A stretch of DNA of 64,000 bases from Mytilus trossulus. Taxonomy: Eukaryota; Mollusca; Bivalvia; Mytilida; Mytilidae. Positions within the stretch are counted from its first letter, which is position 1, and the number at the start of each line of letters is the position of its first letter. Both the position numbers and the translations under genes were made by a program. This document shows positions 55,340 through 64,000 of this stretch, piece by piece. The stretch is from positions 72,261,727-72,325,726 of the forward strand of contig NC_086379.1 of NCBI RefSeq assembly GCF_036588685.1, in the 5' to 3' direction. The notes under the pieces were generated by a model. That model was not told where the DNA came from and did no database searches. It worked only from the letters and a program-made list of their open reading frames with translations.

Positions 55340-55440
55340 TACATACAGAATTCGTCCCCATTCACAGGTTATGCCTGCCTCATATTACAGACTCCGTCCC
55401 CATTTACAGGTAATGCCTGCCTTGTAATAGTTAGTCTGGA
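55340..55440. repeat. Short direct duplication
   Basis: GTCCCCATT(C/T)ACAGGT(T/A)ATGCCTGCCT occurs twice about 40 bp apart (about 55348 and 55391), so this is a local duplication between the promoter-like module and the hAT-like element. Confidence 0.6.
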
Positions 55441-55506
55441 AAGGACTGAAAAAACCTCTTCTTTATATATGATCATATATGCATAATTTATATGATGCAG
55501 AAAAAC

Positions 55507-55931
55507 CACAGTCGCCTGAAGATTTCATAATTATAGCGAAAAAATGGGGGAAATAAAATATTTTTTGTGGTATTATAGAATAATAGAGCTCTATTATTCT
55601 TTTAAATACCTGAAGATTTCATAATTATAGCGAAAAAATGGGGGAAATAAAATATTTTTTGTGGTATTATAGAATAATAGAGCTCTATTATTCTATATAA
55701 TACCTGAAGATTTCATAATTATAGCGAAAAAATGGGGGAAATAAAATATTTTTTTTTATTTCCCCCATTTTTTCGCTATAATTATGAAATCTTCAGGCAA
55801 AAATGGGGGAAATAAAATATTTTTTGTGGTATAATAGAATAATAGAGCTCTATTATTCTATATAATACCACAAAAAATATTTTATTTCCCCCATTTTTTC
55901 GCTATAATTATGAAATCTTCAGGCGACTGTG
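55507..55931. mobile_element. hAT-like non-autonomous element made of nested palindromes, 425 bp
   Basis: Ends CACAGTCGCCTGAAGATTTC and its exact complement. Perfect 8-bp duplication AGAAAAAC at 55499-55506 and 55932-55939. Inside, a ~95-bp module (CTGAAGATTTCATAATTATA ... AGAGCTCT ... ) is present three times in direct order and twice inverted, so much of the element can pair with itself. An 8-bp duplication is typical of hAT transposons. No coding. Confidence 0.82.
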
Positions 55932-56283
55932 AGAAAAACAAACTTAATCAAGGATTTGTATAGTAAGAATATTACGTTGACAATAGTGTATCGAATTATT
56001 TACTCCATATTGAATCTTGTATGATTTGAAGGACATTTTTAAAACAGAAGAAGTTTGCACACAAATATTGCAGCCTTACTTTCAGTCAGGAGCTCCTTCA
56101 GAGCTTCGCAGGCATTCTCAAATTTCAATCCTAGCCAAGCCCAGGGCAATGTTTTGATCAATCTGTGTTTATTGGCAACTACAAAGGGAGTTAAATTATT
56201 GTATCTTCAAAAGCGTTTAGACGATCCAATTTTTGCTGTTCTCGCGATATCCGATGATCCAATTAAATCGAAGCAAAATAACG

Positions 56284-56291
56284 TTCCCGCC
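56284..56291 (+). promoter_or_regulatory. E2F-type site upstream of PCNA
   Basis: TTCCCGCC, 193 bases before the PCNA ATG, with TTTTAGCGCGAG 16 bases further on. PCNA is a classical E2F target in animals, so the site fits, but function is inferred. Confidence 0.5.
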
Positions 56292-56342
56292 ATTTGCTAT
56301 TTTAGCGCGAGTTACTCAATAATGCTGACGAGCTTGGTGTGA

Positions 56343-59829
<3,487 letters not shown>

Positions 59830-60840
59830 AAAACAATTACACAAACATATGAATGAAATTTTGCATAAATTATTATATAAATGTACAGGTCAAACTGTTT
59901 GTTTTCATTTTTTGAAACTTGACATAATTGTAAGCATGATGCTGGGATGTAGACATGTCTTTAAGGGGTTTTGCTTCAAAATTTCAAACTTCTTTTGTTT
60001 TGATTTCTAACATACTGTTGTTAGTCTATCAATCAGATCTGTGTCCAAGCTTAGCTATATTTAAGGACCTGAAAATGTTCAATTCTACTTCCCGTTTTAA
60101 AGACATTTCAGGATCCTCTGGACAGATGGGTACATACCTTATAATATTGAGTGTAAAGCCATTTCAGGATCCTCTGGAAAGATGGGTACATACCTCAAGT
60201 TATATGTATAATATTAAGTGTTTTTAGATCCCTGTATAAAACAAAGCTTGGAAAGACTTGAAGCATCTTGCTCCTAGTGATTTTTGATTTTGAAAGTGTA
60301 TTAAACCAAATGTGATGTTTCAGTAGTCAAACCAGCTTTGAAACATCTAGTACAGTCAATCAAGTGATCTATCCTGAAAAGTTTACCAACACAGCTGTGA
60401 TGTATCCAGAAAAATCTACCAGCACAGCTGTGATGTATCAAGAAGTCTACCAACACCAGTAAAGTTTTGGAAGTTGAGGTTGAAGAGATCATCAAACTGG
60501 TTATGATGTGTTGTGTTTTATCATATCACAGCCAGCTTTGATGAGCTTATCTTCCATCAAATCAGCAGGATCAATGTTCTAGATTGCAGTTACAGCAGCC
60601 TCGTCTAACAATTTGGTTAAAAAAAAATACTTTAAAATCTTCATGCGCCAGTCCTAAATGGGATGAATTGCTGTTCATCACTGTGTCGTACAATATCTAA
60701 AGAGCAAATCTTACTGTTAAAAGTAGGGCATTTTTGGATTTTTAGGTTGAGCTTGTACTACCACTTTGTTGCTGTCTTTGTCTTGTAAAAAAAGTTCTGA
60801 CAAGGGTCCATAAATCAACATTGTTACTACAGCTTAAAAT
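59830..60840 (+). other. PCNA 3' UTR and downstream sequence with short tandem repeats
   Basis: Two direct ~60-bp copies share CATTTCAGGATCCTCTGGA and AGATGGGTACATACCT (about 60105 and 60163). Then ~37-bp units with CTACCA(A/G)CACAGCTGTGATG follow (60380-60470). No canonical AATAAA was found; an ATTAAA near 60299 is a possible signal. Confidence 0.5.
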
Positions 60841-61275
60841 AGATCATGTGGTCAGCACTAGAGTTAGCATTAGGGCTACTTTATTTGAGGTTTGAAAGCA
60901 TGATAGAAATGTGTATAATTGATGAATATATCCCAATGAAATCTGATCAAACATTCAGCAACTCTGGACCAAAAACAAGCATTTTGTCGTCAAATAACAA
61001 TAGGGGGAAGGATATTACTTTTCTTAACATATTTTGTAGGGGAACACTTTTTATTCATGATATTCCCAACTTGTCCATTTTAATACAAATGCAAAATTTT
61101 TTGTAGGATTGTTTAATGGTATGATGTTGTCGTCTATGAAAACTTGTTGGGTTTCTGGACAATAACTTAAGTTTAAGCGGATTGATCTCTGAATTTTTTT
61201 AAAAAGGGTTAGAACAACTAAAAAGAGGTTGGTATGATGGTCCAAATCATTGAGAGAGAAAAGGGTCCAAAAACG
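60840..61275. other. Intergenic sequence, no gene seen
   Basis: An 86-codon open frame here has no recognisable features and is not called. The sequence grades into diverged family A-like wording near 61280. Confidence 0.35.
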
Positions 61276-61279
61276 CATT

Positions 61280-64000
61280 TTCTAGTTTCAGATAAAAACA
61301 TTTGTATTTCTATTGCTCTGAAATTGTACCATAATGTTGAATACAAGTAGAAGGTTGGGATTCATTTTGGGGGCCAAACACGGCATTTTTCTCGTTTCCA
61401 GACAATAACTTTTGTGTAAGAATTTGGGGTTAATTACCCCATACATGAAGGAATTTGGTGGGTGGACGAAAACTATCCTTTTTACCCCACCGCAATTTTT
61501 GGAAAAAAAATCGTCGTATATTGCTATCACGTTGTCGTCGTCCGAATACTTTGTTTTCGCACTCTTAACTTTAGTATAAGTTAACAGAAATCTATGAAAT
61601 TTAAACACAAGGTATGAGCACAAAAGGAAGGTTGGGATTGATTTTGGGAGTTTTGGTCCAAACAGTTTAGGAATTAGGGGCCAAAAAAAGGTCCCAAATA
61701 AGCATTTTTCTTGGTTTTTGCACACTAACTTTAGTATTTCAAAGTAAACAGAAATCTATGAAATTTTAACACAAGGGTTATGACCACAAAAAGGAAGGTT
61801 GGATCCCAACATTTCAGGAATCTGGGGGGGCCAAAAAGGGCTCAAATAAGCATTTTCTTGTTCGCACAGTAACTTTAGTTTAGGTAAATAGAAATCTATG
61901 AAATTTTGACACAATGTTTATGACCTCAAAAGAAAATTTTGGGAGTTTGGTTCTAACAGTTAGGAATTAGGTCCAAATAAGCATTTTTCTTGGTTTTCGC
62001 ACCGTAACTTAGTATTAGTAAATAGAAATCTGGAATTTAAACACAAGGTTTATGACCATAAAAGGAAGGTTGGTATTGAGTGGAGGTTTTGGTCCTAACA
62101 GTTTAGGAATAAGTGGCCCAAAGGGTCCAAAATTAAACTTTGTTTGATTTCATCAAAAAAATTGAATAACTGGGGTTCTTTGATATGCCGAATCTAACTG
62201 TATGTAGGTTTTTATACGACCGCAAATTTTGAAAAAATTTTCGTCGTAGATTGCTATCACGTTGGCGTCGTCGTCCGAATACTTTTAGTTTTCGCACTCT
62301 AACTTTAGTAAAAGTGAATAGAAATCTATGAAATTTTAACACAAGGTTTATGACCATAAAAGGAAGGCTGGTATTGATTTTGGGAGTTTTGGTCCCAACA
62401 TTTTAGGAATTAGGGGCCAAAAAGGGCCCAAATAAGCATTTTCTTGGTTTTCGCACTATAACTTTAGTTTAAGTTCATAGAAATCTATGAAATTTTGACA
62501 CAAGGTTTATGACCACAAAAGAAAGGTTGGGATTGATTTTGGGAGTTTTGGTTCAACAGTTTAGGAATTAGGGGCCAAAAAAGGGCCCAAATAAGCATTA
62601 TTCTTGGTTTTCGCACAATAACTTTAGTTAAAGTAAATAGAAATAAATGAACTTTAAACACAATGTTTATGACCACAAAAGGAAGGTTGGTATTGATTTT
62701 GGGAGTTTCGGTCCCAACAGTTTAGGAATTGGGGGCCAAAAGGGACCCAAATAAGCATTTTTCTTGGTTTTCGCACCATAGCGTTAGTATAAGTAAATAG
62801 AAATCTATGAAATTTAAACACAAGGTTTATGACTATAAAAGGAAGGTTGGTATTGATTTTTGGAGTTTTGGTCCCAACAGTCAAGGAAAAAGGGGCCCAA
62901 AGGGTCCAAAATTAAACTTTGTTTGATTTCATCAAAATTGAATAATTGGGGTTCTTTAATATGCCGAATCTAACTGTGTATGTAGATTCTTAATTTTTGG
63001 TCCCGTTTTCAAATTGGTCTATATTAAGGTCCAAAGGGTCCAAAATTAAACTTAGTTTGATTTTAACAAAAATTGAAACCTTGGGGTTCTTTGATATGCT
63101 GAACCTAAAAATGTACTTAGATTTTTGATTATTGGCCCAGTTTTCAAGTTGGCCCAAATCCAGGTCCAAAATTAAACATTGTTTGATTTCATCAAAAATT
63201 GAATAATTGGGGTTCTTTGATATGCCAAATCTAACTGTGTATGTAGATTTTTAATTTTTGGTCCAGTTTTAAAATTGGTCTAAATAAAAGTGCAAAGGGT
63301 CCAAAATTAAACTAAGTTTGATTTTAACAAAAATTAAATTCTCTTTGATATGCTGAATCTAAACATGTACTTAGATTTTTGATTATGGGCCCAGTTTTCA
63401 AGTTGGTCCAAATCAGGATCTAAAATTATTATATTAAGTATTGTGCAATAGCAAGTCTTTTCAATTGCACAGTATTGTGCAATGGCAAGAAATATCTAAT
63501 TTCACAATATTGTGAAATGTCAAATTTTTTTTTAATTAAGAGTTATCTTTCTTTGTCCAGTATAGTAAGCAAGAAATATCTGCAAGAATTTTTTTTAATT
63601 GGAGTTATCTTTCTTTGTCCAGAATCAACTTAAATCTTTGTTATATACAATATACAATGTATATTCACTTTTTACTACCAACTGATAAATTTAAATAATC
63701 TTTACCATTCAGTGATAACAAGCAGTTTTTTTACATCTTAATATTTTATGATGTATTTAAATGAGTAGTAATTGTTGCAAACTCCATTAGAATATTTTAA
63801 TTGAAATTAGTTTTGGAATAAGGGAAAGGGGGATGTGAATAAAAAATTGGGTTCATTTTTTCTCATTTGAAATTTCATAAATAAAAAAAATTTCTTCAAA
63901 CATTTTTTTGAGAGGATTAATATTCAACAGCATAGTGAATTGCTCTAAGAGAAAACAAAAATTTTAAGTTCATAAATACATTCATTCTGTGTCAGCAACC
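61280..64000 (+). repeat. Repeat family A, copy 6 (runs off the right edge)
   Basis: A degenerate lead-in (61280-61500) is followed by CGTCGTATATTGCTATCACG, about eight ~165-bp units, a second CGTCGTAGATTGCTATCACG start at 62238, the GGGTTCTTTGATATGC section (62940-63360), the CAATAGCAAG array (63440-63520) and the AAGGGAAAGGGGGATGTGAA section (63820). The same order as copy 1; the 3' end lies beyond the window. Confidence 0.85.

Noticed and set aside
56055-56342. 95-codon frame upstream of PCNA
   Set aside because: No recognisable domain, and it overlaps the E2F-like cluster and the expected promoter region; most likely chance.

Overview
This is a window of animal nuclear DNA, AT-rich, with long repeat-filled introns and canonical GT-AG splice sites. 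I infer a marine bivalve, most likely a mytilid mussel. The grounds are the repeat families, which resemble sequences I know as abundant in mussels and other bivalves, and the presence of B-box/coiled-coil/propeller genes of the type expanded in bivalves. No rRNA, tRNA, CRISPR array or bacterial-style operon was seen.

Two complete genes can be assembled exon by exon. PCNA (plus strand, 56484-59829) has six coding exons that join without a frame break into 261 codons, the same length as human PCNA. MICU1 (minus strand, 50372-33270) has eleven coding exons that join without a frame break into 508 codons. It encodes the EF-hand gatekeeper of the mitochondrial calcium uniporter. The two genes are head to head. 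Up to 6.1 kb lies between their start codons, and it is crowded with recent duplications and a hAT-like palindromic element.

Left part (0-11.5 kb): the last exon of a Gly/Met-rich, probably RNA-binding, protein (526-707); several repeats; a degenerate Penelope-like reverse transcriptase (8013-9574); an element with ~200-bp inverted ends (10215-11056); and one isolated exon of a KDM2/KDM7-type JmjC histone demethylase (11366-11538).

Middle part (11.9-31.7 kb): a segmental duplication. Copy 1 holds an intact B-box/coiled-coil/propeller gene (13414-15078, minus). Copy 2 holds its broken paralogue (19214-20835) and has since received a 5'-truncated LINE, a 208-bp palindromic MITE and another repeat. 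Copy 1 shows the unoccupied sites. A mosaic of one high-copy bivalve repeat (family A) fills 25.9-31.7 kb, and the same family occupies 4.8-7.4 kb and 61.5-64 kb.

Right part (31.7-64 kb): MICU1 introns carry a 1.57-kb tandem duplication, one copy of which holds a PIF/Harbinger-like element with a Myb/SANT remnant. They also carry a TTAA-flanked element, palindromes and a Penelope 3' fragment. Then come a nearly identical 2.06-kb tandem duplication, the PCNA gene, and family A again to the window edge.

The most distinctive non-genic signal is a set of short hairpin elements that begin TAGTCC (49411-49521, 57216-57329 and the core of the palindrome at 22562-22750). One has a perfect 10-bp target duplication.
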